A stretch of 64,000 nucleotides of DNA. Origin: Megascapheus bottae (taxonomy: Eukaryota > Chordata > Mammalia > Rodentia > Geomyidae). The notes under the pieces are model-generated. The model was not told the DNA's origin. It saw only the letters and a program-made list of their open reading frames with translations, and did no database searches. Positions 10,415-25,400 of the stretch are shown here, piece after piece (the first letter of the stretch is position 1; each line of letters starts with the position of its first letter). A program made the position numbers and the translations under genes. The stretch spans positions 124,001 to 188,000 of the forward strand of contig JANJXV010000153.1 of NCBI GenBank assembly GCA_024803745.1, given 5' to 3'.

Positions 10415-13192
10415 ATTCTGTGACTTCACACACCTCCATTCTTTGACTTCACACACCTCCATTCTTGGACTTCACACACATCCATTCCATGACTTCACAC
10501 ACCTCAATTCTATGAGTTCACACACCTCCATTCTATGAGTTCACACACCTCCATTTTGACTTCACACACCTCCATTCTATGACTTCACAAACCTTCATTC
10601 TTACTTTAGGAAACATCCATTCTATGACTTCACACACCTCCATTGTATGACTTCACAAACCTCGATTCTGTGACTTCACACACCACCATTCTGGGTTCAC
10701 ACACCTCAATTCTGTGACTTCACACATGTCCATTCTGACTTCACACACCTCCATTCTTTGACTTCACACACTTCCATTCTATGACTTCACACACCTCCAT
10801 TCTTTGACTTCAAACACCTCAATTTTGAGTACACAAACCTCCATTCTGTGACTTCACACACCTCCATTATATGAATTCACACACCTCCATTCTATGACTT
10901 CACACACCTCCATTCTATGACTTCACACACCTCCATTCTATGAATTCACACTCCTCCATTCTGTGACTTCACACACCTCCATTCTATGACTTCACACACC
11001 TCCATTCTGTGACTTCACCCACCTCCATTCTGAGTTCACATACCTCCATTTTGTGATTCACACACCTTCATTCTGTGACTTCACACACCTCCATTCTGTG
11101 ACTTCACACACCTCCATTCTATGACTTCACACACCTCCATTCTGTGACTTCACCCACCTCCATTCTGAGTTCACACACCTCCATTCTATGACTTCACACA
11201 CCTCCATTCTATGAATTCACACACCTCCATTCTGTGACTTCACACAACTCAATTCTATGATTTCACACACCTCCATTCTATGACTTCACACACCTCCATT
11301 GTGACTTCACACACCTTGATTCTATGATTTCACATACCTCCATTCTGACTTCACACACCTCCATTCTCTGACTTCACACACCTCCATTCTGAGTTCACAC
11401 AGCTCCATTGTGTGACTTCACAAAACTCCATTCTAGGATTTCACACACCTCTATACTATGACTTCACACACCTCCATCTATGACTTCACACACCTCCATT
11501 CTGAGTTCACACACCTCCATTCTGTGACTTCACACACCTCCATTCTGACTTCACTCACCTCCATTGTATGACTTCACTCACCTCCATTCTGTGACTTCAC
11601 ACACCTCCATTCTATGACTTCACACACTTCAATTGTGACGTCACACACCTCCATTCTATGAATGCACAAATCTCCATTCTATGACTTCACACACCTCCAT
11701 TCTGACTTTACACACCTCCATTCTATGACTTCACAGACCTCGAATCTGTGTCTTCAGTCACCTCCACTCTATGACTTCACACACCTCCATTCTATGACTT
11801 CCCACACCTCCTTTCTATGACTTCACCCACCTCCCTTCTATGACTGCACACCTCCATTCGAGACTTCACACACCTCCATTGTGTGATTTCACACACCTCC
11901 ATTCTGTGACTTCACACACCTCCATTCTTTGACTTCACACACCTCTATTCTATGACTTCACACACCTTCATTCTTACTTCACAAACATCCATTCTATGAC
12001 TTCACACACCTCCATTCTATGATTTCACACACCTCCATTCTGTGATTCACACCCCTGCATTCTGTGTTCACACACCTCAATATTGTGACTTCACATACCT
12101 CCATTCTGACTTCACACACCTCCATTCTATGACTTCACACACATCCATTCTGTGACTTCACACACCTCCATTCTGAGTTGACACACCTCCATTCTGTGAC
12201 TTCACACACCTTCATTCTTATTTCACAAAAATTCATTCTATGACTTCACACACCTCCATTCTATGACTTCACACACCTCCATTTTTTGACTTCACACACC
12301 TCCATTCTAAGATTTCACACACCTCCATTGTGACTTCACACATCTCCATTCTATGAGTTCACCCACCTCCATTCTGACTTCACACAGCTCCATTCTGTGA
12401 CTTCACAAAACTCCATTCTATGATTCCACACACTTCCATACTATGTCTTCACACACCTCCATCTATGACTTCACACACCTCCATTCTGAGTTCACACACC
12501 TCCATTCTTTGACTTCACACACCTCCATTCTGACTTCACACACCTTCATTGTATGACGTCACACACCTCAATTCTATGACTTCACACACCTCCATTCTAT
12601 AACGTCACACACCTCCAATCTGTGACGTCACACACCTCCATTCTATGATTTCAAACACCTTCATTCTTACTTCACAAACATCCATTCTGTGACTTCACAC
12701 ACATCCATTCTGTGTCTTCACACACCTCCCTTCTGTGACTTCACAACTGCATTCTGAATTCACACACCTCTATTCTGTGAATTCACACACCTCAATTCTG
12801 TGCCTTCACACACCTCCATTCTGACTTCACACACCTCCATTCTATGTTTTCACACACCTCCATTCTATGACTTCACACACCTGCATGCTGTGACTTCACA
12901 AACCTCCATTCTGACTTCACACAGCTCCATTCTATGACTTCAAACACATCCATTCTGTGACTTCACACACCTCCATTCTTTGACTTCACACACCTCCACT
13001 GTGAGTTCACACACCTCCATTCTATGAGTTCACACACCTCCATTGTGACTTCACACACCTCAATTCTATGACTTCACACACCTCCATTCTGACTTCACAC
13101 ACCTCCATTCTGTGACTTCAAACACTTCCATTTTAAGATTTCACACACCTCCATTCTATGAATTCAAACACCTCCATTGTGTGACTTCACAC
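10415..13192 (+). repeat. More diverged array block; older relative of 21.7-24 kb
   Basis: Array units with a relaxed partner about 10.2 kb downstream. The CAATTGTGACG unit at 11,631 matches 21,878 (offset 10,247; also 16,228, offset 4,597), and the CTTATTTCAC unit at 12,217 matches 22,441 (offset 10,224). The 23-base change in offset equals one unit gained or lost. More substitutions separate these copies than separate the 4,921- or 10,676-base copies, so this looks like an earlier amplification layer. Confidence 0.75.
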
Positions 13193-16017
13193 ACCTCCAT
13201 TCTATGACTTCACACACCTCCATTCTGTGACTTCACCCACCTCCATTCTGAGTTCACACACCTCCATTCTGTGATTTCACACACCTTCATTCTGTGACTT
13301 CACACACCTCCATTCTTTGACTTCACACACCTCCATTCTGTGACTTCATACACCTCCATTCTGTGACTTCACACACCTCCATTCTATGACTTCACACAAC
13401 TCCATTGTGACTTCACACAACTCAATTCTATGATTTCACACACCTCCATTCTATGACTTCACACACCTCCCTTCTGACTTCACACACCTCCATTCTGTGA
13501 CTTCACAAAACTCCATTCTATGATTTCAAACACCTCCATAGTATGACTTCACACACCTCCATCTATGACTTCACACACCTCCATTCTGAGTTCACACACC
13601 TCCATTCTGTGACTTCACACACCTCCATTCTGACTTCACACACCTCCATTGTATGACTTCACACACCTCCATTCTGTGACTTCACACACTTCCATTATGA
13701 CGTCACACATCTCCATTCTATGACTTCACACACCTGCATTCTGACTTCACACACCTCCATTCTATGACTTCATATACCTCGAATCTGTGACTTCACTCAC
13801 CTCCACTCTATGACTTCACACTCCTCCATTCTATGACTTCCCACACCTCCTTTCTATGACTTCACCCACCTTAGTCTCTGACTTCACACACCTCCATTCT
13901 GACTTCACACACCTCCATTCTGTGACTTCACACACCTCCATTCTATGACTTCACACACCTCAATTCTATGACTTCACCCACCTCCATTCTATGACTTCAC
14001 ACACCTCCATTCTTTGACTTCACACACCTCCATTCTATGACTTCAAACACCTTCATTCTTGCTTCACAAACATCCATTCTGTGACTTCACACACCTCCTT
14101 TCTTTGACTTCACACACCTTCATTCTGGCTTCACACACCTCCATTCTCTGACTTCACACACCTCAATTCTGTGACTTGACACACCTCCATTCTGACTTCA
14201 CACACCTCCATTCTATGATTTCACACACCTCCATTCTATGACTTCACACACCTCCATTCTGTAACTTCACAAACCTCCATTCTGACTTCACACCCCTCCA
14301 TTCTGACTTCACACACCTCCATTCTGACTTCACACGGCTCCATTCAATGAATTCACACACCTCCATTCTGTGACTTCACACACCTCCGTTTTGCCTTCAC
14401 ACACTTCCAATCTGTGACTTCACACACCTCCATTCTGTGACTTCACACACCTCTGTTGTTTCACTTCACACACCTCCATTCTATGAGTTCACACACCTCC
14501 ATTCTATGAGTTCACACACCTCCAATTTGACTTCACACATCTCCATTCTATGACTTCACACACCTTCATTCTTACTTCAGAAACATACATTCTCTCACTT
14601 CACACACCTCCATACTATGACTTCACAAACCTCCATTCTGTGACTTCACACACCTCCATTCTGAGTTCACACACCTCCTTTCTATGACTTCACACACTTC
14701 CATTCTATGACTTCACACACCTCCATTCTGTGGCTTCAAACACCTACATTCTGAGTTCACACACCTCCATTCTGTGACTTCACACACCTCCATTCTGTGA
14801 CTTCACAGACCTCCATTCTGTGACTTCACACACCTCGATCCTATGACTTCACACACCTCCATTCTATGAATTAACACACCTCCATTCTGTGAGTTCACAA
14901 ACCTCCATTCTATGACTTCACACACCTCCATTCTGTGACTTCATACACCTCCACTCTGAGTTCACACACCTCCATTCTATGACTTCACAAACCTCCATAC
15001 TGAGTTCACAGACCTCCATTCTATGACTTCACACACCTCCATTCTATGACTTCACTCACCTCCATTCTGACTTCACACACCTCCATTCTGACTTCACACA
15101 CCTCAATTCGGTGACTTCACACACCTCAATTCCATGATTTCACACACTTCCATTCCATGAATTCACACACCTCCATTCTGTGGCTTCACACACCTACATT
15201 CTGAGTTTACACACCTCCATTCTGTGACTTCACACACCTCCATTCTGTGATTTCGCACACCTCCAATCTGACTTCATACACTTCCATTCTATGACTTCAC
15301 ACACCTCCATTCTGTGGCTTCACACACCTACATTCTGAGTTTACACACCTCCATTCTATGACTTCACACATCTCCATTCGTTGACATCAAAAAACACCAT
15401 TCTATGACTTCACACAACTCCATTTTGACTTCACACACCTCCATTCTATGAGTTCACACACCTCCATTTTATGACTTCACACAACTCCATTCTATGACTT
15501 CACACACCTCCATTCTGTGATATCACACACCTCCAATCTCACTTCACACACCTCCATTCTGTGACTTCACACACCTCCACTCTATGACTTCAAACACCTT
15601 CATTCTTACTTCACAAACATCCATTCTGTGACTTCACACACCTCCATTCTGTGACTTCACACACCTTCATTCTGACTTCACACACCTCCATTCTGTGACT
15701 TCATACACCTCAATTCTGTGACTTCACACACCTTCATTCTGACTTCACACACCTCCATTCTGTGACTTCACACACCTCCATTCTGTGACTTCACACACCT
15801 CCATTTTGACTTCACACACTTCCATTCTGTGACTTCACACACCTCCATTCTGTGACTTCACACACCTCTATTGTTTCACTTCACACACCTCCATTCTTTG
15901 ACTTCACACAACTCCATTCCATGACTTCACACACCTCCATTCTATGAGTTCACACACCTAGATTCTATGAGTTCACACACCTCCAATTTGACTTCACACA
16001 CCTCCATTCTATGACTT
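13193..16017 (+). repeat. 2,825-base higher-order unit, copy 1 (blocks X and B)
   Basis: The CAATTCGGTGAC unit recurs at 15,110, 17,935 and 20,760, exactly 2,825 apart. The first 748 bases (X, 13,193-13,940) recur only at 18,843-19,590; the rest (B, 13,941-16,017) recurs in all three copies. Copies are nearly identical by eye. Confidence 0.88.
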
Positions 16018-18842
16018 CCCACACCTTCATTCTTACTTCAGAAACATCCATTCTCTGACTTCACACACCTCCATCTATGACTTCACACACCTCCATTCTG
16101 AGTTCACACACCTCCATTCTGTGACTTCACACACCTCCATTCTGACTTCACTCACCTCCATTGTATGACTTCACTCACCTCCATTCTGTGACTTCACACA
16201 CCTCCATTGTATGACTTCACACACTTCAATTGTGACGTCACACACCTCCATTCTATGAATTCACAAATCTCCATTCTATGACTTCACACACCTCCAATCT
16301 GACTTTACACACCTCCATTCTATGACTTCACAGACCTCGAATCTGTGTCTTCAGTCACCTCCAATGTATGACTTCACACTCCTCCATTCTATGACTTCCC
16401 ACACCTCCTTTCTATGACTTCACCCACCTCCCTTCTATGACCGCACACCTCCATTCGAGACTTCACACACCTCCATTCTGTGATTTCACACACCTCCATT
16501 CTTTGACTTCACACACCTCTATTCTATGACTTCACACACCTTCATTCTTACTTCACAAACATCCATTCTATGACTTCACACACCTCCATTCTATGATTTC
16601 ACACACCTCTATTCTGTGATTCACACACCTGCATTCTGTGTTCACACACCTCAATATTGTGACTTCACATACCTCCATTCTGACTTCACACACCTCCATT
16701 CTATGACTTCACACACATCCATGCTGTGACTTCACACACCTCCATTCTGAGTTGACACACCTCCATTCTATGACTTCACACACCTCAATTCTATGACTTC
16801 ACCCACCTCCATTCTATGACTTCACACACCTCCATTCTTTGACTTCACACACCTCCATTCTATGACTTCAAACACCTTCATTCTTGCTTCACAAACATCC
16901 ATTCTGTGACTTCACACACCTCCTTTCTTTGACTTCACACACCTTCATTCTGGCTTCACACACCTCCATTCTCTGACTTCACACACCTCAATTCTGTGAC
17001 TTGACACACCTCCATTCTGACTTCACACACCTCCATTCTATGATTTCACACACCTCCATTCTATGACTTCACACACCTCCATTCTGTAACTTCACAAACC
17101 TCCATTCTGACTTCACACCCCTCCATTCTGACTTCACACACCTCCATTCTGACTTCACACGGCTCCATTCAATGAATTCACACACCTCCATTCTGTGACT
17201 TCACACACCTCCGTTTTGCCTTCACACACTTCCAATCTGTGACTTCACACACCTCCATTCTGTGACTTCACACACCTCTGTTGTTTCACTTCACACACCT
17301 CCATTCTATGAGTTCACACACCTCCATTCTATGAGTTCACACACCTCCAATTTGACTTCACACATCTCCATTCTATGACTTCACACACCTTCATTCTTAC
17401 TTCAGAAACATACATTCTCTCACTTCACACACCTCCATACTATGACTTCACAAACCTCCATTCTGTGACTTCACACACCTCCATTCTGAGTTCACACACC
17501 TCCTTTCTATGACTTCACACACTTCCATTCTATGACTTCACACACCTCCATTCTGTGGCTTCAAACACCTACATTCTGAGTTCACACACCTCCATTCTGT
17601 GACTTCACACACCTCCATTCTGTGACTTCACAGACCTCCATTCTGTGACTTCACACACCTCGATCCTATGACTTCACACACCTCCATTCTATGAATTAAC
17701 ACACCTCCATTCTGTGAGTTCACAAACCTCCATTCTATGACTTCACACACCTCCATTCTGTGACTTCATACACCTCCACTCTGAGTTCACACACCTCCAT
17801 TCTATGACTTCACAAACCTCCATACTGAGTTCACAGACCTCCATTCTATGACTTCACACACCTCCATTCTATGACTTCACTCACCTCCATTCTGACTTCA
17901 CACACCTCCATTCTGACTTCACACACCTCAATTCGGTGACTTCACACACCTCAATTCCATGATTTCACACACTTCCATTCCATGAATTCACACACCTCCA
18001 TTCTGTGGCTTCACACACCTACATTCTGAGTTTACACACCTCCATTCTGTGACTTCACACACCTCCATTCTGTGATTTCGCACACCTCCAATCTGACTTC
18101 ATACACTTCCATTCTATGACTTCACACACCTCCATTCTGTGGCTTCACACACCTACATTCTGAGTTTACACACCTCCATTCTATGACTTCACACATCTCC
18201 ATTCGTTGACATCAAAAAACACCATTCTATGACTTCACACAACTCCATTTTGACTTCACACACCTCCATTCTATGAGTTCACACACCTCCATTTTATGAC
18301 TTCACACAACTCCATTCTATGACTTCACACACCTCCATTCTGTGATATCACACACCTCCAATCTCACTTCACACACCTCCATTCTGTGACTTCACACACC
18401 TCCACTCTATGACTTCAAACACCTTCATTCTTACTTCACAAACATCCATTCTGTGACTTCACACACCTCCATTCTGTGACTTCACACACCTTCATTCTGA
18501 CTTCACACACCTCCATTCTGTGACTTCATACACCTCAATTCTGTGACTTCACACACCTTCATTCTGACTTCACACACCTCCATTCTGTGACTTCACACAC
18601 CTCCATTCTGTGACTTCACACACCTCCATTTTGACTTCACACACTTCCATTCTGTGACTTCACACACCTCCATTCTGTGACTTCACACACCTCTATTGTT
18701 TCACTTCACACACCTCCATTCTTTGACTTCACACAACTCCATTCCATGACTTCACACACCTCCATTCTATGAGTTCACACACCTAGATTCTATGAGTTCA
18801 CACACCTCCAATTTGACTTCACACACCTCCATTCTATGACTT
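16018..18842 (+). repeat. 2,825-base higher-order unit, copy 2 (block Y replaces X, then B)
   Basis: The first 748 bases (Y, 16,018-16,765) are array of a different register from X and match 21,668-22,415 at an offset of 5,650, with one substitution seen near 22,078. Block B then follows as a copy of 13,941-16,017. The Y-to-B join lies within 15 shared bases at 16,755-16,769 and keeps the unit phase. Confidence 0.85.
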
Positions 18843-21800
18843 ACCTCCATTCTATGACTTCACACACCTCCATTCTGTGACTTCACCCACCTCCATTCTG
18901 AGTTCACACACCTCCATTCTGTGATTTCACACACCTTCATTCTGTGACTTCACACACCTCCATTCTTTGACTTCACACACCTCCATTCTGTGACTTCATA
19001 CACCTCCATTCTGTGACTTCACACACCTCCATTCTATGACTTCACACAACTCCATTGTGACTTCACACAACTCAATTCTATGATTTCACACACCTCCATT
19101 CTATGACTTCACACACCTCCCTTCTGACTTCACACACCTCCATTCTGTGACTTCACAAAACTCCATTCTATGATTTCAAACACCTCCATAGTATGACTTC
19201 ACACACCTCCATCTATGACTTCACACACCTCCATTCTGAGTTCACACACCTCCATTCTGTGACTTCACACACCTCCATTCTGACTTCACACACCTCCATT
19301 GTATGACTTCACACACCTCCATTCTGTGACTTCACACACTTCCATTATGACGTCACACATCTCCATTCTATGACTTCACACACCTGCATTCTGACTTCAC
19401 ACACCTCCATTCTATGACTTCATATACCTCGAATCTGTGACTTCACTCACCTCCACTCTATGACTTCACACTCCTCCATTCTATGACTTCCCACACCTCC
19501 TTTCTATGACTTCACCCACCTTAGTCTCTGACTTCACACACCTCCATTCTGACTTCACACACCTCCATTCTGTGACTTCACACACCTCCATTCTATGACT
19601 TCACACACCTCAATTCTATGACTTCACCCACCTCCATTCTATGACTTCACACACCTCCATTCTTTGACTTCACACACCTCCATTCTATGACTTCAAACAC
19701 CTTCATTCTTGCTTCACAAACATCCATTCTGTGACTTCACACACCTCCTTTCTTTGACTTCACACACCTTCATTCTGGCTTCACACACCTCCATTCTCTG
19801 ACTTCACACACCTCAATTCTGTGACTTGACACACCTCCATTCTGACTTCACACACCTCCATTCTATGATTTCACACACCTCCATTCTATGACTTCACACA
19901 CCTCCATTCTGTAACTTCACAAACCTCCATTCTGACTTCACACCCCTCCATTCTGACTTCACACACCTCCATTCTGACTTCACACGGCTCCATTCAATGA
20001 ATTCACACACCTCCATTCTGTGACTTCACACACCTCCGTTTTGCCTTCACACACTTCCAATCTGTGACTTCACACACCTCCATTCTGTGACTTCACACAC
20101 CTCTGTTGTTTCACTTCACACACCTCCATTCTATGAGTTCACACACCTCCATTCTATGAGTTCACACACCTCCAATTTGACTTCACACATCTCCATTCTA
20201 TGACTTCACACACCTTCATTCTTACTTCAGAAACATACATTCTCTCACTTCACACACCTCCATACTATGACTTCACAAACCTCCATTCTGTGACTTCACA
20301 CACCTCCATTCTGAGTTCACACACCTCCTTTCTATGACTTCACACACTTCCATTCTATGACTTCACACACCTCCATTCTGTGGCTTCAAACACCTACATT
20401 CTGAGTTCACACACCTCCATTCTGTGACTTCACACACCTCCATTCTGTGACTTCACAGACCTCCATTCTGTGACTTCACACACCTCGATCCTATGACTTC
20501 ACACACCTCCATTCTATGAATTAACACACCTCCATTCTGTGAGTTCACAAACCTCCATTCTATGACTTCACACACCTCCATTCTGTGACTTCATACACCT
20601 CCACTCTGAGTTCACACACCTCCATTCTATGACTTCACAAACCTCCATACTGAGTTCACAGACCTCCATTCTATGACTTCACACACCTCCATTCTATGAC
20701 TTCACTCACCTCCATTCTGACTTCACACACCTCCATTCTGACTTCACACACCTCAATTCGGTGACTTCACACACCTCAATTCCATGATTTCACACACTTC
20801 CATTCCATGAATTCACACACCTCCATTCTGTGGCTTCACACACCTACATTCTGAGTTTACACACCTCCATTCTGTGACTTCACACACCTCCATTCTGTGA
20901 TTTCGCACACCTCCAATCTGACTTCATACACTTCCATTCTATGACTTCACACACCTCCATTCTGTGGCTTCACACACCTACATTCTGAGTTTACACACCT
21001 CCATTCTATGACTTCACACATCTCCATTCGTTGACATCAAAAAACACCATTCTATGACTTCACACAACTCCATTTTGACTTCACACACCTCCATTCTATG
21101 AGTTCACACACCTCCATTTTATGACTTCACACAACTCCATTCTATGACTTCACACACCTCCATTCTGTGATATCACACACCTCCAATCTCACTTCACACA
21201 CCTCCATTCTGTGACTTCACACACCTCCACTCTATGACTTCAAACACCTTCATTCTTACTTCACAAACATCCATTCTGTGACTTCACACACCTCCATTCT
21301 GTGACTTCACACACCTTCATTCTGACTTCACACACCTCCATTCTGTGACTTCATACACCTCAATTCTGTGACTTCACACACCTTCATTCTGACTTCACAC
21401 ACCTCCATTCTGTGACTTCACACACCTCCATTCTGTGACTTCACACACCTCCATTTTGACTTCACACACTTCCATTCTGTGACTTCACACACCTCCATTC
21501 TGTGACTTCACACACCTCTATTGTTTCACTTCACACACCTCCATTCTTTGACTTCACACAACTCCATTCCATGACTTCACACACCTCCATTCTATGAGTT
21601 CACACACCTAGATTCTATGAGTTCACACACCTCCAATTTGACTTCACACACCTCCATTCTATGACTTCCCACACCTTCATTCTTACTTCAGAAACATCCA
21701 TTCTCTGACTTCACACACCTCCATCTATGACTTCACACACCTCCATTCTGAGTTCACACACCTCCATTCTGTGACTTCACACACCTCCATTCTGACTTCA

Positions 21801-22415
21801 CTCACCTCCATTGTATGACTTCACTCACCTCCATTCTGTGACTTCACACACCTCCATTGTATGACTTCACACACTTCAATTGTGACGTCACACACCTCCA
21901 TTCTATGAATTCACAAATCTCCATTCTATGACTTCACACACCTCCAATCTGACTTTACACACCTCCATTCTATGACTTCACAGACCTCGAATCTGTGTCT
22001 TCAGTCACCTCCAATGTATGACTTCACACTCCTCCATTCTATGACTTCCCACACCTCCTTTCTATGACTTCACCCACGTCCCTTCTATGACCGCACACCT
22101 CCATTCGAGACTTCACACACCTCCATTCTGTGATTTCACACACCTCCATTCTTTGACTTCACACACCTCTATTCTATGACTTCACACACCTTCATTCTTA
22201 CTTCACAAACATCCATTCTATGACTTCACACACCTCCATTCTATGATTTCACACACCTCTATTCTGTGATTCACACACCTGCATTCTGTGTTCACACACC
22301 TCAATATTGTGACTTCACATACCTCCATTCTGACTTCACACACCTCCATTCTATGACTTCACACACATCCATGCTGTGACTTCACACACCTCCATTCTGA
22401 GTTGACACACCTCCA
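18843..22415 (+). repeat. 2,825-base higher-order unit, copy 3 (X, B) plus second Y
   Basis: Starts at an out-of-phase join (GACTT followed by ACCTCC) and repeats 13,193-16,765 at an offset of 5,650. After 22,415 the sequence continues as ordinary array instead of returning to B, so the overall order in this region is X-B-Y-B-X-B-Y. Confidence 0.85.
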
Positions 22416-25400
22416 TTCTGTGACTTCACACACCTTCATTCTTATTTCACAAAAATTCATTCTATGACTTCACACACTTCCATTCTATGACTTCACACAC
22501 CTCCATTTTTTGACTTCACACACCTCCATTCTAAGATTTCACACACCTCCAATGTGACTTCACACATCTCCATTCTGAGTTCACCCACCTCCATTCTGAC
22601 TTCACACAGCTCCATTCTGTGACTTCACAAAACTCCATTCTATGATTCCACACACCTCCATACTATGTCTTCACACACCTCCATCTATGACTTCACACAC
22701 CTCCATTCTGAGTTCACACACCTCCATTCTGTGACCTCACACACCTCCATTCTGACTTCACACACCTTCATTATATGACTTCACACACCTCAATTCTATG
22801 ACTTCACACACCTCCATTCTATAACTTCACACACCTCCATTCTGTGACGTCACACACCTCCATTCTATGATTTCAAACACCTTCATTCTTACTTCACAAA
22901 CATCCATTCTGTGACTTCACACACCTCCCTTCTGTGACTTCACAACTGCATTCTGAATTCACACACCTCTATTCTGTGAATTCACACACCTCAATTCTGT
23001 GCCTTCACACACCTCCATTCTGACTTCACACACCTCCATTCTATGTTTTCACACACCTCCATTCTATGACTTCACACACCTCCATGCTGTGACTTCACAC
23101 ACCTCCATTCTGACTTCACACACCTCCATTCTGACGTCACACAGCTCCATTCTATGACTTTACACACATCCATTCTGTGACTTCACACACCTCCATTCTA
23201 TGACTTCACACACCTCCACTGTGATTTCACAAACCTCCATTCTATGAGTTCACACACCTCCATTGTGACTTCACACACCTCAATTCTGTGACTTCACACA
23301 CCTCCATGCTGACTTCACACACCTCCATTCTGTGACTTCAATCACTTCCATTTTAAGATTTCACACACCTCCATTCTATGAATTCACACACCTCCATTCT
23401 GTGACTTCACACACCTCCATTCTATGACTTCACACACCTCCATTCTGTGACTTCACCCACCTCCATTCTGAGTTCACACACCTCCATTCTGTGATTTCAC
23501 ACACCTTCATTCTGTGACTTCACACACCTCCATTCTTTGACTTCACACACCTGCATTCTGTGACTTCATACACCTCCATTCTGTGACTTCACACACCTCC
23601 ATTCTATGACTTCACACAACTCCATTGTGACTTCACACAACTCAATTCTATGATTTCACACACCTCCATTCTATGACTTCACACACCTCCCTTCTGACTT
23701 CACACACCTCCATTCTGTGACTTCACAAAACTCCATTCTATGATTTCAAACACCTCCATAGTATGACTTCACACACCTCCATGTATGACTTCACACACCT
23801 CCATTCTGAGTTCACACACCTCCATTCTGTGACTTCACACACCTCCATTCTGACTTCACACACCTCCATTGTATGACTTCACACACCTCCATTCTGTGAC
23901 TTCACACACTTCCATTATGACGTCACACACCTCCATTCTATGAGTTCACACATCTCCATTCTATGACTTCACACACCTGCATTCTGACTTCACACACCTC
24001 CATTCTATGACTTCAAAGACCTCGAATCTGTGACTTCACTCACCTCCACTCTATGACTTCACACTCCTCCATTCTATGACTTCCCACACCTCCTTTCTAT
24101 GACTTCACCCAACCCCATTCTGTGACTTCACACCTCCATTCTTACTTCACACACCTCCATTTTGTGACTTCACACACCTTCATTCTTACTTCACAAACAT
24201 CCATTCTCTGACTTTACACACCTCCATTCTATGACTTCACACACCTGCATTCTGACTTCACACACCTCCATTCTATGACTTCACACACCTCAATTCTGTG
24301 ACTTCCCACACCTCCATTCTATGATTTCACACACTTCCATTCTATGACTTCACACACCTCCATTCTATGACTTCACACACCTCATTTCTGAGTTGACACA
24401 CCTCCATTCTGTGATTTAACACACCTCCAATCTGACTTCACACACCTCCATTCTATGACTTCACACACCTCCATTCGTTGACATCAAAAACCACCATTCT
24501 ATGACTTCACACAACTCCATTTTGACTTCACACACCTCCCTTCTATGAGTTCACACACCTCCATTTTATGACTTCACACACCTCCATTCTATGACTTCAC
24601 ACACCTCAATTCTATGACTTCACACACCTCCATTCTATGACTTCACACACCTCCATTCTGTGACTTCACACACCTCCACTCTATGACTTCAAACACCTTC
24701 ATTCTTACTTCACAAACATCCATTCTGTGACTTCACACACCTCTCTTCTGTGACTTCACACCTGCATTCTGACTTCACACACCTCTATTCTGTGAATTCC
24801 CACACCTCAATTCTGTGATTTCACACACCTCCATTCTGACTTCACACACCTCCATTCTATGACTTCACACACCTCCATTCTGTGACTTCACACACCTCCA
24901 TTCTGACTTCACACACCTCCATTCTGACTTCACACTGCTCCATTCTATGACTTCACACACCTCCATTCTGTGACTTCACACACCTCCATTCTATGACTTC
25001 ACACACCTCCACTGTGATTTCACACACCTCCATTCTATGAGTTCACACACCTCCATTGTGACTTCACACACCTCAATTCTATGACTTCACACACCTCCAT
25101 TCTGACTTCACACACCTCCATTCTGTGACTTCAAACACTTCCATTTTATGATTTCACACAACTCCATTCTATGAATTCACACACCTCCATTCTGTGACTT
25201 CACACACCTCCATTCTATGAGTTCACACACCTCCATTCTGTGACTTCACCCACCTCCATTCTGAGTTCACACACCTCCATTCTGTGACTTCACACACCTT
25301 CATTCTGTGACTTTACACACCTCCATTCTATGACTTTACACACCTCCATTCTGTGACTTCATACACCTCCATTCTGTGACTTCACACACCTCCATTCTAT

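Noticed and set aside
10195..10538. Three overlapping open frames of 63-73 codons on both strands in and after the LTR
   Set aside because: They overlap one another on opposite strands, run from LTR into satellite, and show no recognisable protein similarity.
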